Assembly (NCBI GenBank): GCA_039654915.1 | Contig: CM077600.1 | Coordinates: 29,757,992-29,821,991 of the forward strand | Direction: 5' to 3' | Source: Aquilaria yunnanensis | Taxonomy: Eukaryota; Streptophyta; Magnoliopsida; Malvales; Thymelaeaceae | Length of the DNA stretch: 64,000 bases | In this document: piece after piece, positions 23,272 through 34,314 of the stretch | Layout: every line of letters starts with the position of its first letter | How positions within the stretch are numbered: the first letter of the stretch is position 1 | Translations under genes and position numbers: made by a program | The notes under the pieces: model-generated | What the model was told of the DNA's origin: nothing | The model's input: only the letters and a program-made list of their open reading frames with translations | Database searches by the model: none

Positions 23272-26200
23272 TACACTTATGTCATTCATTTTTCAAAAAC
23301 CTATATTTACCCCCTCTAACAATAACATTGCTATTCACAGTCATCGGAGAATAGAGAAAATGCTTAATTTTGTCCTCCTATCTTTCTTTCTTATAAACTT
23401 TATCCCTAACTTCTATATCAATGCAAGTCAATCCATTAAACAAATTAGAAGCATTAATTAAAAGTTAAAAAAAAAAAAAAACAAATCGAAGCATCATAAT
23501 CCAATGAACTCCAGGTCGACCTATCGCTACCAACCATTTGTATGGCTAGATGAAAACTTGGCGTAGAAATCTCTGATGAATGAGGGGAGACCTAGAGAGT
23601 TTGAGTGGAACCGGATCTGAATCCAGATGGTTCAAGCTATCAACGCTGGTGGGGGAAACATGGCGCCTCCAGCGTCATCATGGGCTGCTACAGCTCTTTA
23701 ATACCACCTCCAGTGCCACCATGCATGTGTCCTCTGCTAGGGATGTTAATGGATGTCCAATCCGACAAGCATCCGATTGCATCTGATCCAATGAGTCGGG
23801 TTTTTTAGCAATTAATCGGATTTGGCTCGGATGTGATTTTTTTTTTTCATAAGTCATCGAGTTTAGGTAGGATGTGGGTTTAGGGGTCACCCTTCCCATA
23901 TGCGACCCATATATATATGTGTGCGTGTGTGTACAACATATTAATATTAGTTATGTGAAGAAAATAAAAGTATAATAGATAAGTTATATGGAATTAAAAA
24001 TAAACATGGGTTGCCTTAAAAGATAAGGTATAATGAATATTTTTAATAATAATAAATGTAAGATTAGACATGACATGACTCAATAAATTTGTAATTATGG
24101 AGGTGTGGTGGGTAGATGAAACATTTTAATAAGTTCAAGACTAAAATATAACATTCAATAGATTATGAACTAAAAGGAAACAATAACTTATTGTTAGGGA
24201 CCATTTATGAAATTTACTCCAAGTTAAATTCTCCAGTGGTCCAGCTATTTCTTTCACTTTCGTAACACTGAACCAAGCAATGGTTTACCGATTTTTCCAG
24301 CTGCTAGCAGAGCAAATTCAAGCATAAATTGTAGCCCATTTTGGTTTCATGGCTCCTATGAAGAAATCAAAGAAAACAAAAAAATCATTAAAGGAATTGA
24401 AGAAACAAAAAACATAAGTGTCATTTCTATAGAACCAAGGGCTGTGGATTTTGATTGATAGGATAGTTTCTGGCACAAATTGACGATTGGAGGAGAGGGC
24501 AAAAGAGATTTGGGAACAATTGACAATTTAAAGCAATGAACGATGAACGATCAACGCCCAAACCAAGTTCTCAAGAAGTGGCTATGGAATCAAGTCCAAT
24601 TCGATGAATTGAGAATCGCCATTGATAGGTTTGTTGAATATGAAATGTCAATTGGTTTTTCTAATGATTTGGTTTGGGATTGGGAATCAAATCAAATCTA
24701 ATCTAGATAGAGGTAATTTGTTAGATATGGAAGTTGGAGGGGCAAATTTTATATAGAAAAATGTTAAAATGGTAAAATTAAGTTTTTTGTCCCTTCTTTG
24801 TCTATTGGTGAATCATGGAGTTATGTTTTTAGGGGGTAAGTGTAAGTTTTTGAAAAATAGATGACAAAAGTGTATGTTCAACCATACTTCATGGGATTTT
24901 TGGTAATTTTTCCAATATTTTAACAAGCTTTCCCTTTGAACAGAGTCTGACAAGACTCAATCGTCATTTAATGGGGGTCAATATAACTAATACTCCATGT
25001 GTTTCATAAAAACTGATGATTTTACTCTTTATAAAAATTAATTTATAATTTTATTTATTTTAAAATGTATGATAAAAATATGAATATTTTATATGAAAAT
25101 GAAACTTTAAAGGTTATACTTTCTAAATGTCGTTTAATTTTTTTAATATATATTAATATGAATATGTTCAAATCAAACTTTAGTTAAAAAAGGTAAAATG
25201 ATCAATTAATGTGACATGGAGGAAATATAAAATGACAAGGAATGATAGAGTTCCATTTAGTTCAGTTCACACATGAGATGAGATAAGCAATCATTTGTTA
25301 CAAGGGAAAATACAAAACTACCTGTGGTGATGTCTAACCTATATGTTTTTCTTTTTTTTTTTAAAAAAAACTCACATTTTACCTCTATCTTATTTATAGT
25401 ATCCAATAATAACTTCTGAAATCCTAATTTAAACTATATGTTAACTATATTTTAATAATTTTAAAATATTTGATTTTTTTTTACAGCTAACCACACTGTA
25501 AACAAAAAAAAAATATATATATTTATAGGGATGAAAAAGTATTTACAGAGACAACAAAATTAAAATTTAAAATGTCTATTAACTATAAAAATATTAGAGA
25601 AATTGAAATTATTGAAAGACAACTATCTTATAGTTTAAATTAAAATTTTAAAAGATATTATTAGATGGTATAAAAGAAATCGAGGTAGAATATAAATTTT
25701 CAGAAATAAGAGGAACAAAGTGTTTGTTAAAATAATCCTCACTGGTACTTGTAAATTTCCCCTAGTTGCAATGACTTCCAAGTCCCTAGACCGCAAGCTC
25801 AATGTTAACAAGCAGTACCTGCTACTTAAGTTGGCTCGGCCTAACATTTTAGATTTTGACTCCTATGAATCACTCAATGAACACATGTTTTCGTAGTCCA
25901 TTTCATTAACATGCACGACATTTAAATCACGAAATAATATTAAACAATAATGAAACCTGATTTGCAGAAAGCCGTAAGTGTGACTCCTCTTAAATCTAAC
26001 CACTCAATTTGCTCACTACTCCATTTATTCCATGCTAGATGAAGAAAGCGGCTACCAGTGGGACGAGTATTATTCGGTAAAACAAAAAAGGTTAATTATA
26101 TTTGAATTCGGTTGATTTTATAGCTTAGTCACTTTGGATTAAAACTGATTTTTTTTTTTGTTTTGGTTATCATATTATATACTTGAAATAGAATAACCCA

Positions 26201-26415
26201 AATGGTAATAATATTTTACCATTTTTCATATTAACCTTACATATATAAGGTTATTTTCCACCAATTTTGGAATATATGTTATTAATCCTCATCTAATTTT
26301 GGGTATAAGATGTAAAATTTTGAATATTCATCTTACTCTTTCATTTGTTATGTGCTTAGATTCTAGAAAGAGAAACTAAATAAACTGAATCGAATAACTC
26401 AAAATATAATTCTAA
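23272..26415. other. intergenic, MITE remnants only
   Basis: No gene is supported. Near 24084-24222 lies one end of the long-terminal-inverted-repeat MITE described at 26437 (gggaccatttatgaaattta), without its partner. A tagggatgttaatgg word at 23737 resembles a hAT terminus but has no mate. Confidence 0.45.
24991..25227. mobile_element. mariner-type MITE, diverged
   Basis: Left end tactccatgtgtttcataaa. The right end, reverse complemented, reads tatttcctccatgtcacatt. The arms continue with related gat(c/g)attttac sequence. About 237 bases, non-coding. Confidence 0.5.
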
Positions 26416-26436
26416 TAGCTGCTTGCTTTATTAGTT

Positions 26437-27027
26437 GAGTAAATTTCATGAATGGTCCCTAATATTTAGTCATTGTTTCCTTTTAGTCTTTAAATTATTA
26501 AATATTATATTTTAGTCCTAAATCTATTAAAATGTTTCATTTTAGTTCTAAATCTATTGAAAATATTTCATTTTTGTTCCAATTTGATGAAATTTGTTAA
26601 CTCAAAACATTTGTCTGATAACAACTTTTTAGATCACAATTTAAACTATTCGGCAACTATCTCATAATAAATTTAATCTGTATAATATTTTTTTTACAGT
26701 TAATGAAAAATTCAAATCACTTTTTTTTTGTCTCTCTATAAATTGAAATTATTTCATTAAAAAAGAAAAAATTATTAATTTAAATTGTCTATTTACTATT
26801 AAAAAATATTAAACTATTTAAATTTACTGAAAGACAGTTACTAAATATTTAAATTCAAATTTCAAAAATTTTTATTAGATAATTATTCTGAATTAATGAA
26901 TTACATTTGGTGAGGGACAAAAATGAAAAAAATTTAATAGATTTAGGACCAAAACAGAACATTCAAAAGGTTAGAGACTAAAAGGAAACAATAACTCAAG
27001 GTTAGGGACCATTTGTGTAATTTACTC
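26437..27027. mobile_element. 591-bp MITE with long terminal inverted repeats, copy 1
   Basis: The ends are inverted: gagtaaatttcatgaatggt on the left, and the reverse complement of the right end reads gagtaaattacacaaatggt. The arms continue for about 60 bases (attgtttccttttagtct). Long arms suggest a Mutator-type MITE. No clean 9-bp target duplication was found, so the superfamily is inference. It abuts the PP2 pseudogene. Confidence 0.6.
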
Positions 27028-27033
27028 TTTATA

Positions 27034-27850
27034 CCAGTGCTTGAAACAACATCAGTATTTATGATCTGGATCCTGCACTGCAGAGCTTCAAGTTGGAGCG
27101 GTGCAGTGGGAAGAAGTCGTACATATTGTCGGCAAGGGAGCTTTCCATCACGTGGGCAAATAATCCACTCTACTGGAGCTAGATTCCTACTACTGAATCC
27201 AGGTCGATTCCATCAATTATACTACTACTACAACCACTACCCTTCCTTTCGCTAATTAGCTAGCTGACAAGCGGCGTGTGACAAGACGAACTGCAATTAA
27301 TTACTACTGTAAAGTTTTGGCGTTGGATTAATTTACTTACGACATCTACCGTGTCGTATTATTTTCTTGTTCAGGTTCTCGGAAGCCGCTGTGTTGATTG
27401 CAAGCAACTGGTTGGAAATCAGATGTGAAATAAGTTCCAAAATGTTGACTTGACGCCAAGCACAACATATGGCGCCTTTATCATATTTAGGAAAACGGGT
27501 CAGACAAACGGGCTCGACTTGTTGCCGGCCGAGACATCTGTTGAAGTGAGAAACCGGACCCGGCGGATCTGTCCGGCGGCAAAGCACAGCTGAGCACGAG
27601 ACCAGATGGATGGACGGAGGTGGAGATTGGAGAGTTTTTCACCGGCGAAGATGATGCGAAGGTCCGTTTGAGTTTGACGGAGGTCAAGGGCTACCATCTC
27701 AAAGGAGGCCTTGTCGTTGAAGGCATGGAATTCCGACCCAAGCCAAGCTCCACCGTCTCTTCTGTCGGTGGGCATGCAGCCATGTATGCGCAAGAGGCAT
27801 TCGAGGATATGCCTAAAGGTGTGCATGTGCATGCGCCCGTGGACTCATGA
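27034..27850 (+). pseudogene. PP2: phloem protein 2 (PP2/Nictaba-type lectin) pseudogene, copy 1
   Basis: PP2 proteins are plant carbohydrate-binding lectins of phloem and cytoplasm. The fragment starts inside the domain, with its N-terminal part lost beside the MITE. Recognisable pieces are SGKKSYILSARELSITWANN, PLYWSWIP, an intron with GT-AG ends (27203 onward), FSEAAVLIASNWLEIR, STTYGAFIIFRKT and [20 protein letters not shown]. Lesions are a TGA at 27041-27043 (TGG in copy 3), a five-base duplication ttgacttgac that shifts the frame after KML, and a 10-base loss near 27567 relative to copy 3. From about 27769 the last frame runs into unrelated sequence. Confidence 0.85.
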
Positions 27851-28330
27851 CCATGTGAACCTAGAGGGCCAAATAGGCATATCCTGAAGGCCTTGGTTTC
27901 ATGGGGCCTTGGCTTGAGCTTTGGGAATGACCCATAAGGGGGAGCCCAAGGCAAAGAACTAAGGCCCAAATGGCACTTGGGCCCAATAAACGACTTGGGC
28001 CATAAGTAAGCATATACTTAGGCCTATCAAGACAAAGGGCCCTAGAAGGGCCAAGGTAGATCCATGGCTACTATGGCCCATGCAAAACATGGTCAAACAT
28101 CGTTGCATACAATAATGTAGTTTTTGATAAAGTGAAAGCTGGCAAGCTCAAGAGTAAATGCATGGATGCATGCTCAAAGGCAAAAATGGACCAATGGGTG
28201 TATTTTTGTTTGCTTGTTTATTTGTTTGTTTGTTTGCTTGTGTGTGAAATATGGAGAGTCATGTACGGAAAAAAGGGCATGATATGTTGATCATTATATA
28301 ATACTCCACACCATAAGAGCTTGTGGCACA
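27769..28330. repeat. GGGCC-rich repeat fused to the PP2 remnant
   Basis: Dense ggcc, gggccc and cccaa words, then AT-rich DNA with tttgtttgtttg runs. The boundary with PP2 homology is abrupt (tctgtcgg), and the corresponding place in PP2 copy 3 continues differently. It is probably transposon-derived; the family was not recognised. Confidence 0.45.
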
Positions 28331-30140
28331 CTCATATATTACTTGTACTCATGAGTTTGTCGTTTAGGTACTAATTTTTTTTTCTCAATTTCTTTAACCT
28401 ATAAACTGTTAATTATTATCCCGACAACAAATTATTTAAAATGAGGTTATTTTTGACCTGCACTTTGTAGCAGGTATTTTTTTTTCTCTTAAATTTATTA
28501 TTAAAATAAATATCAGTAATAAATAACTAAAAAATTTTGAGCCTTAAACTTATGCCAATAAATTAAAATTTCATTTTATTTTAATTTTAAAGTTAGATGT
28601 TTTTTATATGATGTTCTTATCATTCAAATGATTAGTTATGACCGAAACATAACACATATACATGCTTTTGAAATAATAAATATTTTTTGTGTCACTAAAG
28701 AAAAATTCACTAAAAAATTTTACCTTATATCAATTTAAATTCCAATATTTAATATTGATGAAAAATTTAGTTAGAAAAATTTGCTTTCAATTTTAGCAGT
28801 TATGAACAAAATTACTTTATTAAACCATATAACTTTTGAATTAAATAACTTATTCTACAAAACTCAATTAATAAAGATTAAAAGAAAAATAAATATTTGG
28901 GCAAAAAAATTCAAGGACTAAGAGATGAAATGAAAAAGCTTTACGTATTAAAATTTAATAATTGGTGATGACCAATGTTTTGTTCTAGAAGATAGTACAT
29001 AAAAAAACAACAACGACAAACAAAATCAAGATCAAAAGAGCACATAGAAAGAATTTAGTTAAGTAGTTATTATTTACTGTGTTTGGGACTAAGACATAGC
29101 CAAACTTAGTGACTGAAACGGGAAAGAAAAGAAATTCACGGATTGAAATCGTAGTTTAACCATAAGCAAACGTGAAACAGTTGGACACTCAAAAAATTAC
29201 AACATAGGCTCTCAGGACACGATTTTCTTGTAAGAAGAGGACCGAACTTAGAAAAGAGTCATCATGTTTAACAAAAAAAATAGCACTGTTGATGAACAGT
29301 GAGAATAACACAAAACTCATGGATTTTAACAAAAACGGTGCCATTTCAATTTTCATAGTGAGACACGTCCCTAGGCCACCCAATATCTCCTCAATAGTGA
29401 AAGCCAAAAAAAGATGTACTTCTCATGAACATGAACCAAACTTAGCAATTAGGATCATGGTGACCAATGTTTTACTTTATAAGATCGTACATAAAAAATA
29501 ACAAAAAATTTGGGAATCAAGAGAGAAAATAGAAAAAATCTAGCTAAGGAGCTGTTAAGTTCAAGCACCAAAACATAAAACAGGTTAAATTTAGTGACTA
29601 AAATAGGAACATGTAGAAATGCAGGGACTAAAGCGCGTTTTAACCAACAGGAAAAGTAAAACGGGCTGAAACTGCCCTAAGACTCGAAGACAGCGCGAAA
29701 AGGGTTCTGATGTTCAAAAAGAGACGATTGCGCCCCAAAAAGGCCCCCAAAAAAAAAAAATGAAGCACTGTTTATGAACAGTACTCTCACTGTTCATGAA
29801 CATTACTTGAAGCCGGCAATTAATATTAAGTTATAATATAATGTCTTAATAGACTTATATTGCATCTATTCATGAGTTCGTGAATTAGGTACTAAAACAT
29901 CGTCTTTCTCTTGAATATTCTCTTAATTAAACAACGTTATACTTTTACACATAATCATAATTAATCAAAAGGTTACACCGAATAATCCAAGCTTTTCTAC
30001 TACATCCACTACATCACCTGAAAGCTCACGTGTCGCGACAACTAGCCATGTGGCCACCTTCTTCCGGTTTTCTGAATTCTTCACAAGTCTTCAGAGGTAA
30101 GAACAGAACCGAATCTTAATGACAGAAAATCTTCGATGAT
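28331..30140. repeat. decayed members of an AT-rich repeat family, upstream of GRDP
   Basis: The stretches 28440-29266 and about 29430-29960 resemble each other and the centre of the 35-39 kb elements. Shared ordered words are gaccaatgtttta, gaagatagtacata, gggactaaaa and tgttcatgaacagt. No coding frame was found. The GRDP promoter presumably lies in the last few hundred bases. Confidence 0.5.
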
Positions 30141-33100
30141 ATGTCTTCGTCGTCGGCGGCTAGGAGTTTAAGCGAAATCTCTGAGACCGACACTGTTCGA
30201 CTCAGCTTCGATCTCGTGTCGGCGGCCAGACGAACCATTGGGTTCTTGAGGAATGTTAGCGGCTGCAAGTGGCTTCACCAGAAACCCACCATTGTTGAGG
30301 CAATCAGAAGGTTGGTTTTCCGGGGACATACAAAGATGGCACCCTTAAATTGGACCGGAAAGTGGGGCTCGAATTGATGACAAAGTTATATTTTTTATTT
30401 TGTAGATATGATGAACTGTGGATGCCGTTGATTTCTGATCTGACGGCGGGGTCCAAACCCCCAATGGTTCTCCCACCTGTTGATATTGAGTGGGTTTGGT
30501 TCTGTCACACTTTGAATCCTGTAAGTGGAAGCTGCTAGTCATTATTCTGCCGTTTAATGTTTGGTTACTGAGAAAATTTGAGAAAACAAAACACTATGCT
30601 GCCGTTAAAAAAAGGAACCCAGACATGAATTTACGATGTTTTTATTACGTTGTAAGTTTAAATTAGTTGAGTTTTAAGTAGCTTATGAAACAGGCCAGCT
30701 ACAGGCAGTACTGTGAGTCCAAGTTCTCGAAATTAATCGGAAAACCTGCCATATTTGACGAAGAGAACGAGGAATATGCTGTGCTGAGATGCAGGGAATT
30801 TTGGATGAAAAGATATCCATCTGAAAGTTTTGAGATTGACGTGGATTCCGATTCTCCGGACGCAGTTGTCCTAAATGAAAATCTTTGGATTGAACTGCAA
30901 AAACATAGTGTTCTGTATTTTAGATTTTCGGAGCCATATTTCTCTGAGATGGTGTATTTGGTTGCCGCCAGACAAAGGTACAAGGCTTTTCTCTACATGT
31001 TGCAAAGGTTTATTGGTGAATGCTCCGCCTTCGTGCCGCCATGGATATTCTGTTGATGTTACAGACCCACCAGGTGATTTTTTCTTCTTAAAAAATTTCT
31101 CAATTATTCCTAATTAGTAGTCTGTTTGTGCTTGTTCTTTTGTGACGATTAAGAGTTTTCTTTTTTTTTTTTTCTACATATTTTAGATAAAGATGGTTAT
31201 CTTGCTTGCTTCATGATTTTTTGTGGCTGTTCCTTTATGAATTATAATCTAAAGTTATGGGTTCAACTCCCTAGCTGACTGATTTTAACACATCAAGCTT
31301 ACTGTAAATCAGATTGTAATCGATAATAAAACGAGGTTTAGAATGATTAGGGGGAGTTTTGAGAGTAAATCGATGATCAATATAGAAATTCATGACTCTC
31401 TCTCTCTCTCTCTCTCTCAACTTTTTTGCCCCTTTTCTTTGACGAGCGTATCACTAACATTTTCAATTTTTAAATATCATCAATTAACCAGAGCTACCCA
31501 ACAGCGTTTGTGGAGGATGTGAAGGACATTTGGGATGACATGGGTAAGGTTGTTGGTTTACATGGGACCGTGAAACAAGAATTGGAAGAGACTAAAACAC
31601 TGTGGGAGAGAACTTTTGATCAACCTTATGAGAAGGCTGGAGGTGGATTAGACATAGAACTGGATAAGGCCGTCTCAGCAAAGCCACTGGTTTACTGGGA
31701 TGTTTGTGATATGGACATCAACACTAGATACAAGTCCATGATTCCCAGGTTCCTGCTTGAGGTACTATCATTGCTGGTGGTGCATCTTTTTCTCTTGAAA
31801 TGTAAACTAACTGACCAAGTTTGATAGTTGTACAAGAGCAGCGTCACATTGGTAATTCTGAAGTAAGTCATCCTCCAAAGAAATGAATTTAATGCTATAA
31901 GCTCTTAAGGTACTTTAAGAAATTCTGAAGGTTGTGATAAAATACAAAATACTGCCAGCAGCAGTTGCTAATCATCTAGCAGATCAATTGCTTTTGCCTC
32001 ATCAAAATTTCATTAATGTCATAAGCCATAACGTGGAAATGCATCAATCATTTTGCTACATGTTGAAATTTTTATATGAAAGAGTGCTTTCTAGATCATA
32101 ATCATTTTGTTCCATGCACAACACCAGAGCTCATTTAGGCATAATGTCTATATTAGCTTGGTCGATCCATATCAATGCAGGTTTGCGTTTTTGTGATGTT
32201 CAACCCGGGGAGGAGGGTTGCAAAAGAGGACATTAAACACAGTTTTGCACGTCTTCGTATGGCGAGATGTCATCGAGATCTAAAGCTTGATAAACCTATT
32301 TCGACATTTTCCAGCTCTTCGTGGCAAAAAGCTTGGCACCTTTACTGTGAGTTTGGAACCAGAGGTGTTGCTGTTGAGCTTCGTAGTAGTGGTGGTCTTT
32401 GTCTCAAGGGTAGCAAATTGCTTAATTCAACCATATTTTACTGGAATGATCTACTAAGAGCTCCATCCATCACTGTAGCAAGAGAAGTTGATCAGCTGAG
32501 GGTGGTTGTTTCCATTACTCCTCCAGTTCAAGCACCATATATGTTAAAATGTGTGCCTGACAGAGTGACTGATGATTCAGGAGCAATGATATCTGATGTC
32601 ATTCTGCAATTGAACCAGTATCGGCCCCAAGAAGGCCGGTGGTTGTCACGCACAGTTCTGGATCATGCCGGAAGAGAGTGTTTCATTGTCCGTATCAGGT
32701 TTGCTTTCACACTCTTATGCCCTTTTCAGGAGGGGACAGGTTTCATTTTGCCTGAACTGTCAACTTATTTGCATCGTTAACCGGAGACACATTCAACGCT
32801 GTTGCAGAGTGGGAGGAGGATTTTGGAGATGGGGAGGTGAAACGCCTTCAGCTGTAATTTGGGAGGACAGGATCATCGAAGTACGAGAAGGTTCTTGGTC
32901 TTATGTTGAAGGGTCCATTGGCAGAGCACCTGGTATGTCACCCGCCATTTATTTTTAATCATGATTACAAGGCAAAAGAGACATTTTGCATGATAGAAAA
33001 GTAGAATTATAAAAACCTATGAGTTAAAGAGACCGCTTGATTACTTGTTCAGTCAACTGGTAAATGAACTCCATGCGGAAGATATAATTTTTGCCATCTT

Positions 33101-34110
33101 CACCTTACGCAATAGATCTTGCACCCTGTTTGGATCAAACTGTAGCTATGAGGTCTTGCCCAGGTGATATGTTTGTTTTTATTAATTTGACATGTTTATG
33201 TTATTTGTTGTTCTTGTTGATGCCATCTTCCAATATCGTAATATCATCATAAGCATCCCAACTTGCTAGCAAAGTTTTCATTGAGACAACAAAATTCTCA
33301 AATCAGAATATCAATTTTGCTGTGATTTTGCCATTAGTACAGAGAAAGTGGTAGGAACAGCAACACCAAAAGAGCCTACTGAGCCTTGGAAACATGCATG
33401 GAAGTATTCAATGGGAGAAGAATTGATGATAAGCTGGGATTCCTCAGTATCAACTTCAAGCATGAGATTTTGTCTAAGAAATCGAACTTCATCAGAGTCA
33501 TCGGTAAGGCCTGCCATTTGCACTGCAAGTATAATTCATGAAGTTAAACTGGTAAATGGATTGTATGATGCAGGTAATGTTGTTAAGGGGATGCAAAATG
33601 CAGTATCAGGTGATGAGAGCCAATTCACATTTCATTGGTAAAGACAGGGGGAACCAAAGCAACCAAGAAGCTGATGAGAAGGAAGATGAAGAGGGCTTTG
33701 TGACTCTCGTTAGGTTCACTGAAGACAACCCAGATGGAAAAGCAACGGCTCTCATAAACTGGAAACTGCTGGTGGCAGAGCTGTCACCAGAGGAAGATGC
33801 TGTTCTGGTGCTTCTGCTGTGTGTTTCAATCCTGAGAAGCGTGTCGGAGATGAAGAAGGAAGATGTTGGAAGTTTGTTGGTGAGGAGGAGATCAAAAGAA
33901 TCAAAACATGGGGCTAGAGATTGGGGTTCTGTGATACTTTATCCTTCCTCTTCGAATATTGCTTCACCTTACCTGCAGCCCTGGCATTGGAATGTGAGCA
34001 AAGTGATGGCCAGAGATGGAGCTGATAATGTCACCGGACAACCTCCTTCATCTCGTTATTCTGCGGCTGAAGGTGGCGATAAGCTGTACAAAACGGGGAT
34101 CTTTTCATGA
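30141..34110 (+). CDS. GRDP: glycine-rich domain protein family (GRDP, DUF1399), one apparent frameshift
   Basis: Homologue of Arabidopsis GRDP1/GRDP2, proteins linked in the literature to stress and growth responses. Exons: 30141-30310, 30406-30520, 30694-31073, 31492-31761, 32181-32698, 32808-32932, 33343-33503, 33574-34110, all GT-AG. Diagnostic pieces are FDLVSAARRTIGFLRNV, DELWMPLISDL, VDIEWVWFCHTLNP, SYRQYCESKFSKLIGKPAIF, NPGRRVAKEDI, GSWSYVEGSIGRAPEKVVGT and TEDNPDGKATALINWKLLV. The exons total 2,276 nt, one short of a whole number of codons. The break sits in exon 3 at 31036-31042 (ccgccatgg), where the frame must move by one base to reach the family sequence MDILLMLQTHQ before the donor. 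With that base the protein would be about 758 aa. The usual glycine-rich C-terminal tail is absent; the frame ends DKLYKTGIFS. This is either a recent pseudogene or a sequencing error. Confidence 0.85.
31396..31418. repeat. (CT)n microsatellite in GRDP intron 3
   Basis: A pure CT run of about 23 bases within the intron between exons 3 and 4. Confidence 0.9.
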
Positions 34111-34314
34111 ATACAAGCACTGTCTATTGTTTTCAAAATTAAAAGCGTCTGCTTTTCTTCGATTCGCTCCTTTATCTTCTTATTTTTTCCGTGTGTAATT
34201 AATGTTGATGGAAATGACAATGGAGAAAAAGAGGATTACACGATGCTTTTTTAGGCAATTCTATGAAACTTTTGTACAAAATTGATCATAATACGATGTG
34301 ACGTATAATAATTA

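Larger units (their letters stand above)
26416..29266. repeat. 2.85-kb direct repeat, copy 1
   Basis: Almost identical to 39593-42441 (offset 13175 over nearly its whole length), with only a few differences near the left end. It contains a MITE, a PP2-lectin pseudogene, a GGGCC-rich stretch (27770-28060) and AT-rich repeat DNA. The near-identity implies a very recent copying event or an assembly duplication. Confidence 0.95.

Noticed and set aside
23737..23900. tagggatgttaatgg word resembling a hAT or MITE end
   Set aside because: No opposite inverted end or 8-base duplication found.
27500..27832. 110-aa minus-strand frame (and copies at 40675 and 42741)
   Set aside because: Antisense of the PP2 lectin exon; the plus strand carries the recognisable domain.
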